Program-made: the position numbers and the translations under genes
Part shown: piece after piece, positions 9,006 through 16,909 of the stretch
Numbering within the stretch: the stretch's first letter is position 1
Layout of the letters: every line of letters begins with the position of its first letter
From: Bacillota bacterium
Lineage (GTDB): Bacteria > Bacillota > Clostridia > Christensenellales > Aristaeellaceae
DNA length: 64,000 bases
Direction: 5' to 3'
Assembly: GCA_023411175.1 (NCBI GenBank)
Contig: JAEYPB010000001.1
Coordinates: forward strand, 6,680-70,679
Notes under the pieces: model-generated
Told to the model about the DNA's origin: nothing
The model's input: only the letters and a program-made list of their open reading frames with translations
The model's database searches: none

Positions 9006-10850
9006 ATGCGGCTTCTCATTGCCATCTACAGGCGGGGAATGGGCTGGTATCACGCCAGCCTGTTGCCCCGCTTTGTCATTTCGATGGCGCTGGCGGGGCT
9101 CGTGTTCATTCTGGTTGCGGTCGTCTTCGTGCAGCAGTACTTCAACCCGGCACTGACCCGGTCTGTGGAGCAGGTGGAGCGGGATTACCTTCAGATGCAG
9201 TCCGGGAACGTGCGCACGCTGATCCGCGCCTGCCGGAACATGGTGTTTGAGTGTGTGATCGACCGGGATGTGCTGAAGTACGCCATCGCCTACCAGACGA
9301 AGCCCTCGGGCGACCGCGCCTATGCCGCGCAGCTGTTGCACGACGTGATGCGGGATCACTTGAGCGAGCGCGGCGACGCGGTGGCTTACACCGTCTACAT
9401 GCCGGATGGCAGTTATGTGTACTACAACAAGCTCAAGGCCACGGTGGGGCTGGGCTGGTTCGGATGGGCGATGGGCCAGGACTACGGCGAACAGATGAAA
9501 GCGCTCTGCGAGCGGACGAACCGCCTGAACACCATGCAGATCGATGTTCTTCCGCGGAAGAACGTCACCGGGGGCATGCGCTTTTTCCACTTGGCCTTTC
9601 CGCTGCGCAACCTGTACAGCCACAAGCGCTACGGCGTGGTGGTGCTCAGCTTTGAAGTGTCGGAGCTAAATCGGCTGGTCAACCCGCGCCGTGATGGGGG
9701 CGGGGAGGGGGCCTCCTACGGCATCCTGGCCGACGCGGAGGGCCTCATCATTTCTCACCCGGACGCGGATACCGTCGGAATGTACCTGTCGCGGGACGGG
9801 AAGCCGGATGCCGCTACGCTGGCGGATAACACCACCGCGCTGGAGCAGTCGGTGGGGCTTCTCGGGCTTCGGCTGATGCGCGTCGTGGACCGGGATGTGC
9901 TCCTCGAGGACGCCAACCGCTACACCCGGCGCATGGCGCTGGTGCTGTCGGTATTGACGATTCTGTTTGTGATGGTGCTCGCCGCCACGGTGCAGCGGAT
10001 CATCCGCTCGATCCGGCGGCTCAAGGAAGGGCTTGAAGAGGTGGAGGCGGGCAACCTGGACGCGCTGGTGCGCACCCGGCAGGTCAACGAGATCGGGCAG
10101 ATCATCGCCTCCTTCAACCGGATGACCGCGCGCCTCAGGCAGGCGAGCACGGAGCGCGAGCAGGAGGCCCGTCGCGCCATCGCCGCCACGGACAATCTGC
10201 GGGTGGCGGAGATCCGGGCGCTTGAAAACCAGATCGACAGCCACTTTCTGCACAACACGCTTTCGACCATCAGCTATACCGCCATTCAGGCCGGAAACCA
10301 CGACGTATCCAAGCAGATCCAGCACCTGTCCAAGATGCTGCGCTACACCTTTGAGCGCTCCACCGGCGTCGTGCCCATCCGCGAGGAGGCCGACTGGCTC
10401 CGCGACTACCTGGAGCTGCAGCGGCTGCGCTTTGGCAGCGGGATCGACTACAAAATCATCGTCCACCCTGCCGCCGCCGCCTGGCCGGTGCACAAGCTGA
10501 TCCTCCAGCCATTTGTGGAGAACAGTCTTCTGCACGGGTTCGAGGGGGGCGTGCGCAGCGGGACGATGGAGGTGCGCATCGCGCCGTTTGATGAAAGCCG
10601 TATCCGCGTGACCGTCCGGGACAAGGGCCGGGGCATGCCGCCCGAGCAGGTGGCGCGGCTCAACCAGTGCTTCGCCACGCTGGAAATCGACGCCGCGGGC
10701 GAGGGCATCGGGCTTGAAAACGCGGCGCTGCGCATCCGCGGCTACTACCGGGGCGGCGCGAAGGTGATCTTCCGCAGTTGGGTCGGGATCGGCACCGCTG
10801 TGACGCTCATTCTGCCCCGCGCCCAGGTGTGCCGTTCGTCAACCCCTTGA
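9006..10850 (+). CDS. Sensor histidine kinase, YesM/LytS type
   Basis: ATG 9006 lies two bases after the permease stop. The 614-residue protein has a membrane helix at about 24-44, an extracellular sensing (Cache-like) domain to about 310, a second helix at about 312-334, and a HAMP segment. The His_kinase domain carries IDSHFLHNTL (phospho-acceptor H413). The ATPase domain shows N-box ILQPFVENSLLHG, DKGRGMPPEQ and GEGIGLENAALRI. It probably senses sugar outside the cell and controls the importer genes it shares an operon with. Its natural partner is the regulator encoded on the opposite strand at 10807-11541; the two coding ends overlap by 44 bases. Confidence 0.92.
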   Translation: MRLLIAIYRRGMGWYHASLLPRFVISMALAGLVFILVAVVFVQQYFNPALTRSVEQVERDYLQMQSGNVRTLIRACRNMVFECVIDRDVLKYAIAYQTKPSGDRAYAAQLLHDVMRDHLSERGDAVAYTVYMPDGSYVYYNKLKATVGLGWFGWAMGQDYGEQMKALCERTNRLNTMQIDVLPRKNVTGGMRFFHLAFPLRNLYSHKRYGVVVLSFEVSELNRLVNPRRDGGGEGASYGILADAEGLIISHPDADTVGMYLSRDGKPDAATLADNTTALEQSVGLLGLRLMRVVDRDVLLEDANRYTRRMALVLSVLTILFVMVLAATVQRIIRSIRRLKEGLEEVEAGNLDALVRTRQVNEIGQIIASFNRMTARLRQASTEREQEARRAIAATDNLRVAEIRALENQIDSHFLHNTLSTISYTAIQAGNHDVSKQIQHLSKMLRYTFERSTGVVPIREEADWLRDYLELQRLRFGSGIDYKIIVHPAAAAWPVHKLILQPFVENSLLHGFEGGVRSGTMEVRIAPFDESRIRVTVRDKGRGMPPEQVARLNQCFATLEIDAAGEGIGLENAALRIRGYYRGGAKVIFRSWVGIGTAVTLILPRAQVCRSSTP

Positions 10851-11541
10851 GGTACTCGCCGGAGGACTGGCCCGTCACCTGGCGAAACACGCGGCAGAAG
10901 TACTTGGCGTCGGAAAATCCCACCGACTGCGCCAGTTCGTAGGTGGATACGTCGCCGCTTCGCATCAGTTCGCAGGCGCGATCGATGCGGTGGTTGCGAA
11001 GGTAGGTGGAAAAGGTCACGCCAACGTCCCGGCGGAACAGATAGCTCAGGTATTCGCTGGCCATGTCCAGCTGGCCGGCCAGCTCTTCGAGGCCGATGCG
11101 CCTTGCGTAGTTCTGGTGGATCGCCTCCAGCGTCTTGCGCACCGCCGGGTGCTGCGGCGGCGGAACGGCGGCGGCCTCGGAGGGCATCAACCGGTTCAAT
11201 ACGCCCTCTACATCCTCATAGGTGACCGGCTTGATAAGGTAGTCCTGTGCGCCCAGAACGAGCGCCTGCCGCGCGTAATCAAACTCCGCATAGGCGCTGA
11301 CCACCACGAAGGCGCACTGGATCTCCAGCCGCCGCGCTTCGCGGATCATCTTTAGCCCGTCCATCCCCGGCATTCGGATGTCCACAAACGCCGCGTCCGG
11401 CGACAGCGCGCCCAGCTGCTGCAGGCCCTGCTGGCCGCTGGACGCCTGACCCACCACCTTGCAGCGCGGGTTGATGGACTGGATCAGATCCACCAGGCCC
11501 TGACGCGACCGGATTTCATCCTCGACGACGACGAACCGCAT
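10807..11541 (-). CDS. Response regulator with AraC-type DNA-binding domain (YesN type)
   Basis: ATG 11541 is preceded by AGGGGGTG. Residues 1-115 form a receiver with acidic pocket E7-D8-E9, phospho-acceptor D54 (AFVDIRMPGMDG) and K104 (YLIKPV). About residues 145-240 hold two helix-turn-helix motifs of the AraC family, ending in VGFSDAKYFCRVFRQVTGQSSGEYLKGL. At 244 residues it lacks the long linker seen in the larger YesN-like protein at 24047. It faces the kinase gene tail to tail, which is unusual because kinase and regulator of this class are normally in one operon. Confidence 0.9.
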   Translation of the reverse strand: MRFVVVEDEIRSRQGLVDLIQSINPRCKVVGQASSGQQGLQQLGALSPDAAFVDIRMPGMDGLKMIREARRLEIQCAFVVVSAYAEFDYARQALVLGAQDYLIKPVTYEDVEGVLNRLMPSEAAAVPPPQHPAVRKTLEAIHQNYARRIGLEELAGQLDMASEYLSYLFRRDVGVTFSTYLRNHRIDRACELMRSGDVSTYELAQSVGFSDAKYFCRVFRQVTGQSSGEYLKGLTNGTPGRGAE

Positions 11542-11561
11542 GCGAGCACCCCCTATATGAA

Positions 11562-11590
11562 ATTATACCACATCCCGGGCCGCGAAAAAA
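11562..11590 (-). promoter_or_regulatory. Extended -10 promoter for the response regulator
   Basis: On the minus strand TATAAT (11567-11562) is preceded by TGG, giving an extended -10. The -35 region is only T-rich. Upstream, CCCGGGCC (11575-11582) and GGCCCGGG (11631-11638) form an inverted repeat between the two divergent promoters. Confidence 0.5.
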
Positions 11591-11680
11591 GCCGCCTCTA
11601 AAACAAGGGGCTTTCGTGTTGGCCCGGGTTAGAATCTGTATGGAAGCGCGAAGCTGAACCAGTTTCTGGACAATAATGCC

Positions 11681-11709
11681 TTGAAAACGGATCGCCATTT
11701 CGCTATACT
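11681..11709 (+). promoter_or_regulatory. SigA-type promoter for the YdjGHI-like operon
   Basis: TTGAAA (11681-11686) and TATACT (11704-11709) are 17 bases apart. In Bacillus the homologous operon is driven by SigW; no SigW-like AAC/CGTA boxes are seen here. Confidence 0.65.
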
Positions 11710-11761
11710 GGAAATGGTTATCAGGCTCCATGTGATGATGCAACCTGAAAGAGGGGATAAA

Positions 11762-12862
11762 ATGGCCAGCGATATGTTTGGCGCTTCCTGCCCATCTTGC
11801 GGCGCGCCGCTGCACTTTGACGGTGGCGAGGGCAAGCTGCACTGCGATTCCTGCGGGAATGCATTTGAGAAGGACGTCATGCGCCAGGTGGACGAGGCAC
11901 TCAATCAGTCCAGCCGGGATTCCGAGATGAATTGGCAGTCCAGCAGCGATCAGGCTTGGACCGACGAGGAAAAATCGGGGCTGCACACCTACAGCTGCTC
12001 ATCCTGCGGCGCGGAAATTGTCGCCGACAAAGAGACTGCGGCGACCGAATGTGTCTACTGTGGAAACCCGGCCATCATTCCGGGGCAGCTCAGCGGCGAT
12101 TTCCGTCCCGACGCGGTGCTCCCTTTTGTCAAGACGAAGAAGGATGCTCAAAAAGCGTACAAAGATCTGATCAAGGGCAAGCGCCTGCTGCCCAAGCTAT
12201 TTGCTTCCGAAAACCGCATCGAAAAGATTACAGGGGTCTACGTGCCGTTCTGGATGTTTGGATGCGATGCGGACGCAGACATTACCTACCGCGCGGAGCG
12301 CGTGTCCCAGCACAGAAGCGGGGACTATGACATCACCGACATCGATCATTACCTCGTGCTGCGCGGCGGCAGGATCGGTTTTCAGAACGTTCCGGTGGAC
12401 GGCTCCTCGAAGTTCGACGACGCGCTGATGGAAGCCATCGAGCCATTTGATTCAGAGCGTGAGGCCGCTTTCACCACCGCCTATCTGCCCGGATATCAGG
12501 CGGAACGGTATGACGTCGCCGCGGAGGCGGCGAAGCCGCGCGCCGACGAGCGAATCCGGCGAAGCGTCTCCGAAGTCTTTCGCAGGACGGTGAACGGGTA
12601 TACCTCGGTAGCGGAGCAGTCCTCGAGCGTCCGGCTCCAACATGGCGGCGTACGCAACGTGATGATGCCGGTCTGGATGCTGAACACCCGTTGGAAGGAT
12701 AAGACGTACACGTTTGCGATGAACGGCCAGACGGGTAGAATTGTAGGCAATCTCCCGGTGGACAAAGGGCTTGCGCTAAAGTGGGGGCTGGGGCTTTTCC
12801 TGGGCTCATTCGCGGCATTGTTCGCCATTGTGCTGGCTCTGTTCGCCACGGGGGTGATGTAG
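11762..12862 (+). CDS. Membrane-anchored zinc-ribbon protein, YdjG-like
   Basis: ATG 11762 follows GAAAGAGGGGAT. The 366-residue protein starts with a zinc ribbon (C10-x2-C13 and C28-x2-C31), followed by a second one (C79, C82, C97, C100). It then has a long soluble domain and a C-terminal helix at about 341-365. In Bacillus subtilis YdjG and YdjH are reported membrane anchors for the SPFH protein YdjI and the phage-shock protein PspA (YdjF). The same three-gene order follows here with spacings of one and 18 bases, supporting a membrane-stress role. No PspA gene is adjacent. Confidence 0.75.
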   Translation: MASDMFGASCPSCGAPLHFDGGEGKLHCDSCGNAFEKDVMRQVDEALNQSSRDSEMNWQSSSDQAWTDEEKSGLHTYSCSSCGAEIVADKETAATECVYCGNPAIIPGQLSGDFRPDAVLPFVKTKKDAQKAYKDLIKGKRLLPKLFASENRIEKITGVYVPFWMFGCDADADITYRAERVSQHRSGDYDITDIDHYLVLRGGRIGFQNVPVDGSSKFDDALMEAIEPFDSEREAAFTTAYLPGYQAERYDVAAEAAKPRADERIRRSVSEVFRRTVNGYTSVAEQSSSVRLQHGGVRNVMMPVWMLNTRWKDKTYTFAMNGQTGRIVGNLPVDKGLALKWGLGLFLGSFAALFAIVLALFATGVM

Positions 12863-12863
12863 C

Positions 12864-13661
12864 ATGAAAAAGTGGTTTTTGCTGGCACTTGTGCTCTTCG
12901 CATTGGCAGCGCCTGCGCTGGCTGAGGGACTGCCGCTGGTCGTGGACGATGCCGCGCTGCTCACCGAGGATGCGTTTGATCAGCTCTCGGCCGAGGCGGG
13001 GCGGCTCTCCGGCACCTACGCAATGGACGTGGTCATTCATACGACCAACAGCCTTGGCGGAAAGACTGCGCTCAACTATGCCGCCGACTACTACGATTCC
13101 CGTGGGTACGGACAGGGCGAGGATTATGACGGCGTCATGCTGGTGCTCTCGATGGCGGATCGGGACTGGTGCATCCTGACCACCGGGCGCGGGATCGACG
13201 CATTCACCGATTATGGAAACGAAGTAATCTCCGATGACATCGTCCCCTACTTCTCCAAAGGGGAGTACGCGGCCGGTTTTTCGCGGTTTCTCCACAACGT
13301 GAGCGTTTTTCTGGAGCAGGCGCAAACCGGAAAGCCCTTCGACGTCGATAACCCCGTACAGCTACGAACGCCTCTGGAGCGCGCCACAGGCGTCGCCGTC
13401 TACCTGGCGATCGCGGCGGCCGTCATTGCGGGGATCGTACTGCTCATCATGATTCTGGGCATGAAGACGGCGCGTCCTCAGTACAACGCGAGCCAGTATG
13501 TCAAGGACGGAACCCTTGATATCATGCGTTCGCAGGACATCTACCTGTACCACACCCAAACGCGCGTGCGCGTTGAGAAGCAATCCTCTTCCGGTGGGGG
13601 AAGCTCCACGTTCAGTTCCTCCAGCGGTACAAGTCATGGCGGAAGCAGCGGAAAATTCTAA
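12864..13661 (+). CDS. TPM-domain membrane protein, YdjH-like
   Basis: ATG 12864 starts one base after the previous stop. A signal peptide (MKKWFLLALVLFALAAPALA) leads into a TPM domain of about 130 residues with VVDDAALLTEDAF, an RGYGQGEDYDGVMLVLSM-like core and TGRGIDAFTDYG. A membrane helix follows at about 177-198. The cytoplasmic tail ends in a Ser/Gly-rich stretch (SSSGGGSSTFSSSSGTSHGG). TPM domains are found in YgcG/YdjH-type proteins and in a photosystem II repair factor; an enzymatic role is not assured. The gene is the middle member of the YdjGHI-like set. Confidence 0.78.
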   Translation: MKKWFLLALVLFALAAPALAEGLPLVVDDAALLTEDAFDQLSAEAGRLSGTYAMDVVIHTTNSLGGKTALNYAADYYDSRGYGQGEDYDGVMLVLSMADRDWCILTTGRGIDAFTDYGNEVISDDIVPYFSKGEYAAGFSRFLHNVSVFLEQAQTGKPFDVDNPVQLRTPLERATGVAVYLAIAAAVIAGIVLLIMILGMKTARPQYNASQYVKDGTLDIMRSQDIYLYHTQTRVRVEKQSSSGGGSSTFSSSSGTSHGGSSGKF

Positions 13662-13679
13662 CGGAAGGATGGAGAGAAT

Positions 13680-15008
13680 ATGGGGCTTTTAAGAGCGGGA
13701 ATCGGCGCGCTGTCGGGCGTGCTCGCGGATCAGTGGCGTGATTACTTCCATGTGGAAGCGCTGGAGGCGGATGTACTGGCGGTCAAGGCGTTGAAGCGCA
13801 TGAACCGGCGCTTCGGGGGAAGCAGGAACGCCGAAGACAATGTGATCTCCAACGGGTCCATCGTGGCGGTCAACGAGGGGCAGTGTATGCTGATCGTGAG
13901 CCAGGGCAAGGTGGTGGAAGTTTCCGCTGAGCCGGGCGAATTCGTGTACGACACATCCACCGAGCCCAGCATCTTTTACGGCGACATGGACAAGGAAGCC
14001 GTCATGGAGTCGCTCTCTCTGGTACTCGACCGTTTTGCGTTCGGCGGCCAGGCGCCCAAGGATCAGCGCGTATACTTCATCAACACCAAGGAGATCGTCG
14101 GCAACAAGTACGGCACGCCCAACCCCGTCCCATTCCGAGTGGTGGATCAAAACGTGGGGTTGGACGTCGACATCTCCGTGCGCTGCTTCGGCGAGTACTC
14201 CTACAAAATCATAAATCCCCTCCTGTTCTATACCAACGTGTGTGGCAATGTGGAGCAGGCTTACACGCGCGAACAGATCGACGGGCAGCTCAAGACCGAG
14301 CTTCTGACCGCGTTGCAGCCGGCCTTCTCAAAGATCTCGGAGATGGGCATCCGATACAGCGCGCTGCCGGGCCACACCGTCGAAATGGCGCAGGCGCTCA
14401 ACGAGGCGCTCTCGTCCAAGTGGGCGAAGCTGCGCGGCATTGAAATCGTATCCTTCGGCGTAAGCTCCGTCAAGGCGTCCGAAGAGGACGAGCAGATGAT
14501 TAAGGAGCTCCAGCGCAACGCCGCCTTCCGCAATCCCAATATGGCGGCGGCGCATCTGGTGGGCGCCCAGGCGCAGGCGATGCAGGACGCGGCGAAGAAC
14601 GATGGCGGCGCCGTTTTCGGCTTTATGGGCATGAATGCGGCTCAGGGTGCGGGCGGCGCCAGCGCCCAGGCGCTTTTCCAGATGGGCGCTCAGCAGGCCT
14701 CAGCCCCGCAGGCCGCGGCGCAGCCTGCGGCGGAGGAGAGTTGGAAATGCGGCTGCGGCCACGTGAACACCGGCAAGTTCTGTGCAGACTGCGGCGCCAA
14801 AAAGCCCGAGCCGGCCGAAGGCTGGACGTGCGCAGCGTGCGGCAAGGTCAACAAGGGGAAATTCTGCGCGGAGTGCGGCGCGAAAAAGCCCGAGGGCGCG
14901 AAGGCGTACCGCTGCGACAAGTGCGGGTGGGAACCGGAGGACAAGGCCAATCCGCCGAAGTTCTGCCCGGAGTGCGGCGACGTTTTCGACACTAATGACG
15001 CGCGGTAG
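13680..15008 (+). CDS. SPFH/Band 7 domain protein with C-terminal zinc ribbons, YdjI-like
   Basis: ATG 13680 follows GGAAGGATGGAGAG. Residues about 30-290 are an SPFH-type domain of the virion-core/YdjI kind (EDNVISNGSIVAVNEGQCMLIVSQGKVV as first strands). An Ala/Gln-rich linker follows. The last 90 residues carry three Cys4 zinc ribbons (WKCGCGHVNTGKFCADCG, WTCAACGKVNKGKFCAECG and YRCDKCGWEP...FCPECG). YdjI in Bacillus links PspA to the membrane. The extra zinc ribbons could dock other partners, which matters because PspA is missing nearby. A terminator follows at 15066. Confidence 0.82.
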   Translation: MGLLRAGIGALSGVLADQWRDYFHVEALEADVLAVKALKRMNRRFGGSRNAEDNVISNGSIVAVNEGQCMLIVSQGKVVEVSAEPGEFVYDTSTEPSIFYGDMDKEAVMESLSLVLDRFAFGGQAPKDQRVYFINTKEIVGNKYGTPNPVPFRVVDQNVGLDVDISVRCFGEYSYKIINPLLFYTNVCGNVEQAYTREQIDGQLKTELLTALQPAFSKISEMGIRYSALPGHTVEMAQALNEALSSKWAKLRGIEIVSFGVSSVKASEEDEQMIKELQRNAAFRNPNMAAAHLVGAQAQAMQDAAKNDGGAVFGFMGMNAAQGAGGASAQALFQMGAQQASAPQAAAQPAAEESWKCGCGHVNTGKFCADCGAKKPEPAEGWTCAACGKVNKGKFCAECGAKKPEGAKAYRCDKCGWEPEDKANPPKFCPECGDVFDTNDAR

Positions 15009-15065
15009 CTTTTGTTCTGACGGAACTCGCTTTGCCTTCGCGTAGGCGATGCGGATTTCTGAACA

Positions 15066-15110
15066 GGCGGGCAGCCCTGCCATCTCGGCAGAGACGCCCG
15101 CCGTTTTCTT
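15066..15110 (+). terminator. Intrinsic terminator of the YdjGHI-like operon
   Basis: GGCGGGC (15066-15072) pairs with GCCCGCC (15096-15102), with a nested CTGCC/GGCAG stem inside, followed by GTTTTCTTTC. Confidence 0.75.
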
Positions 15111-15351
15111 TCATTACACCCCTGGCTGAAGCGCCTGAAAGCGCGAGCGCACTTCTTCATCCGTCCGGTATGTGATCAACTTCCGAGCCCACGGCCTGTA
15201 AGGCGCTTTTATTGCGCGAATGTTTGGAAGAGCTGTGCCGACCCGATCGAGGGCGTATCGCTGCGAATGTATTTAAATTGAAAAAGAGGGAGGATATCCT
15301 GCGAAACGTCCCGAATTATTTATTGTTCAGCGCGAGGCCTTGGTCTTCCCG

Positions 15352-15376
15352 GCTGGAATGCACTAAGCATTCCGGC
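15352..15376 (+). other. Hairpin in the leader of the lasso cluster
   Basis: Bases 15352-15361 pair with 15367-15376 (ten pairs, one G-T) around ACTAA. It lies in the 400-base untranslated stretch before the cluster. No consensus promoter is obvious between 15111 and 15400. AGGGAGG at 15288-15294 has no ATG, GTG or TTG within reach. Confidence 0.4.
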
Positions 15377-15409
15377 GCCTGAGTTCCCGTTTGTAAGGGT
15401 GAAAAGCCA

Positions 15410-15496
15410 ATGGCTGAAGGAGTCCGTGGATTTTTGGCGTGGATGATCGACGGCGCGCTTGCGATGGCCTATGGTACGACCGGAGTGATCAAATGA
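15410..15496 (+). CDS. Possible 28-residue peptide coupled to the first lasso kinase
   Basis: ATG 15410 has AAGGGTG nine bases in front, and its TGA (15494-15496) overlaps the ATG of the kinase gene. The product is largely hydrophobic (GFLAWMIDGALAMAYGTTG). It has no lasso leader motif and no suitable Thr at -2, so it is not a good precursor candidate. It may be a leader peptide for translational coupling, or chance. Confidence 0.3.
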   Translation: MAEGVRGFLAWMIDGALAMAYGTTGVIK

Positions 15497-16443
15497 TGTA
15501 TCGATACAGGGCTTTCGAGTTGAATATAGAATCGGAGTTCCCGCTGAGCGAACTTCTTCCGGGCATCTTTGAAGTGGCGGACGTCTCCATATGTTTTGGG
15601 GACGTGGCCCATGTCATAAACACCGCGCAGGTGTTCCGCCCTCAAGTCACAGAGGATACGTTTCTAATGGACAAGGAGCATGTCGCGAGGTTCCTGGTGG
15701 AACGTGGCGAACGCATCACCGTTCAGATCTATCCCGGTTCATCCCTGGAGCAGGTCAAGGCGTATCTTCTGGGCTCCTGCATCGGCGCAACCCTGCTTCA
15801 ACGGAAAATTCTTCCGCTGCATGGAAGCTGCATTCGCGACGAGAAGTCGGGCATCTTGCTGACGGGCAGGTCCGGCGCGGGGAAGTCCACCATCGCGGCG
15901 GGATTTCTGGCGAAGGGCTTTAGAATTCTCACGGACGACGTTGCGGCGGTGCGATTGGATGATGCGCAAATGCCGCTGGTGGCCCCTTCTTTTCCGAGGC
16001 AGAAGCTCTGGGAGGATGTCGTCCAGCGTGTCCCCGGCGCGCATGCAAAAACACTCCTCTTCCGATCGGAAGGCAATAGAAGCAAGTTCTCCATAGCGCG
16101 CGGCGGATGCTTTTGCCCGGAGAGCGCGCGGATTGATGCGGTCTATGAAATCGTCCCCAGCGATGTTCCGGGCGTGACGCTGGAGGAGATCAAGGGCGCG
16201 GCGAAGGTGGATGTGCTGATAAGCAACATCTACCGCAGACGAATCGCTTACCGTATGGGGTTAGCCGGTTGGTGCTTTCTTTCCGGCATGAAGATCGCGC
16301 AGAATCTGAAGGTGTTTCGCCTCGTCCGGCCGGAGGGAGCGTATCCGGAGGACCAAATTGTCGAGTGCATTCAACAGGCGGGACACTTGGCCGCACAATC
16401 AGGTTTCCCGGAACGGAAGGATGGAATTGCGACCGATGCATAA
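15493..16443 (+). CDS. HPr-kinase-like protein, lasso-peptide kinase (first copy)
   Basis: ATG 15493 begins MMYRYRAFELNIESEFPL, the usual opening of this family. The 316-residue protein has a Walker A loop GRSGAGKST (125-133) and acidic D148-D149 in ILTDDVAAV, as in HPr kinase C-terminal domains, but lacks the HPrK N-terminal domain. In paeninodin-type clusters such a protein phosphorylates the C-terminal Ser of the lasso precursor. The leader peptidase gene follows after 13 bases. A second, diverged copy sits at 18179. Confidence 0.85.
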   Translation: MMYRYRAFELNIESEFPLSELLPGIFEVADVSICFGDVAHVINTAQVFRPQVTEDTFLMDKEHVARFLVERGERITVQIYPGSSLEQVKAYLLGSCIGATLLQRKILPLHGSCIRDEKSGILLTGRSGAGKSTIAAGFLAKGFRILTDDVAAVRLDDAQMPLVAPSFPRQKLWEDVVQRVPGAHAKTLLFRSEGNRSKFSIARGGCFCPESARIDAVYEIVPSDVPGVTLEEIKGAAKVDVLISNIYRRRIAYRMGLAGWCFLSGMKIAQNLKVFRLVRPEGAYPEDQIVECIQQAGHLAAQSGFPERKDGIATDA

Positions 16444-16456
16444 CGAAAGGGATCCC

Positions 16457-16909
16457 GTGCGTGCGCGTGAAGCCTTCATCTTCCAGGAGGCGATTCTGTT
16501 TCTGGGGCTGGCTCGCTTGATGACGGCGGCCATGAAATTCAGCTGGTTTTCCCGAATGCTGGGCAAACAGGTTTCATGCGAGCCTAAAGTGCCGGGCAAG
16601 GCGCAACTTGAGCGTGCACAGGAAGTGGCGTTTGCCGTAGCGCAGATGAGCCGGCGCGTGCCGTGGAAAGCCAGATGCCTCGTGCGGGCAATTGCGGCGC
16701 AGCTCATGCTTGGCCGGCGCAGGATCAACAGCACCCTGTATCTTGGCGTGAGCCGGAGCAATGATAAACCCTTGAAAGCGCACGCGTGGGTGAAATGCGG
16801 CGATGCATTTCTGACGGGCGAGCGTCCGGCGATGGACTATACGGTCGTCGCCAGGTTTTCCAACGAGTTTTACGGCAATCGCCGGACCGTCGGGGAGGAC
16901 GCGGGATGA
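16457..16909 (+). CDS. Lasso peptide B2 protein (transglutaminase-like leader peptidase)
   Basis: GTG 16457 is preferred because GAAAGGG lies five bases upstream and gives the usual length of about 150 residues; ATG 16421 and 16436 are in-frame alternatives. The Cys-His-Asp triad is visible: C74 in PWKARCLVRAI, H109 in KAHAWV and D116 in CGDAFLTG. B2 proteins cut the leader off the precursor while B1 holds it. The stop overlaps the next start (ATGA). Confidence 0.88.
   Translation: MRAREAFIFQEAILFLGLARLMTAAMKFSWFSRMLGKQVSCEPKVPGKAQLERAQEVAFAVAQMSRRVPWKARCLVRAIAAQLMLGRRRINSTLYLGVSRSNDKPLKAHAWVKCGDAFLTGERPAMDYTVVARFSNEFYGNRRTVGEDAG

Noticed and set aside
15278..15382. TTG-started frame ending ...SARPWSSRLECTKHSGA, considered as a lasso precursor with Ala1-Glu9 spacing
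   Set aside because: It has no Thr at -2, no Y/W-x-x-P leader and no ATG. The 22180-22302 peptide satisfies all of these.
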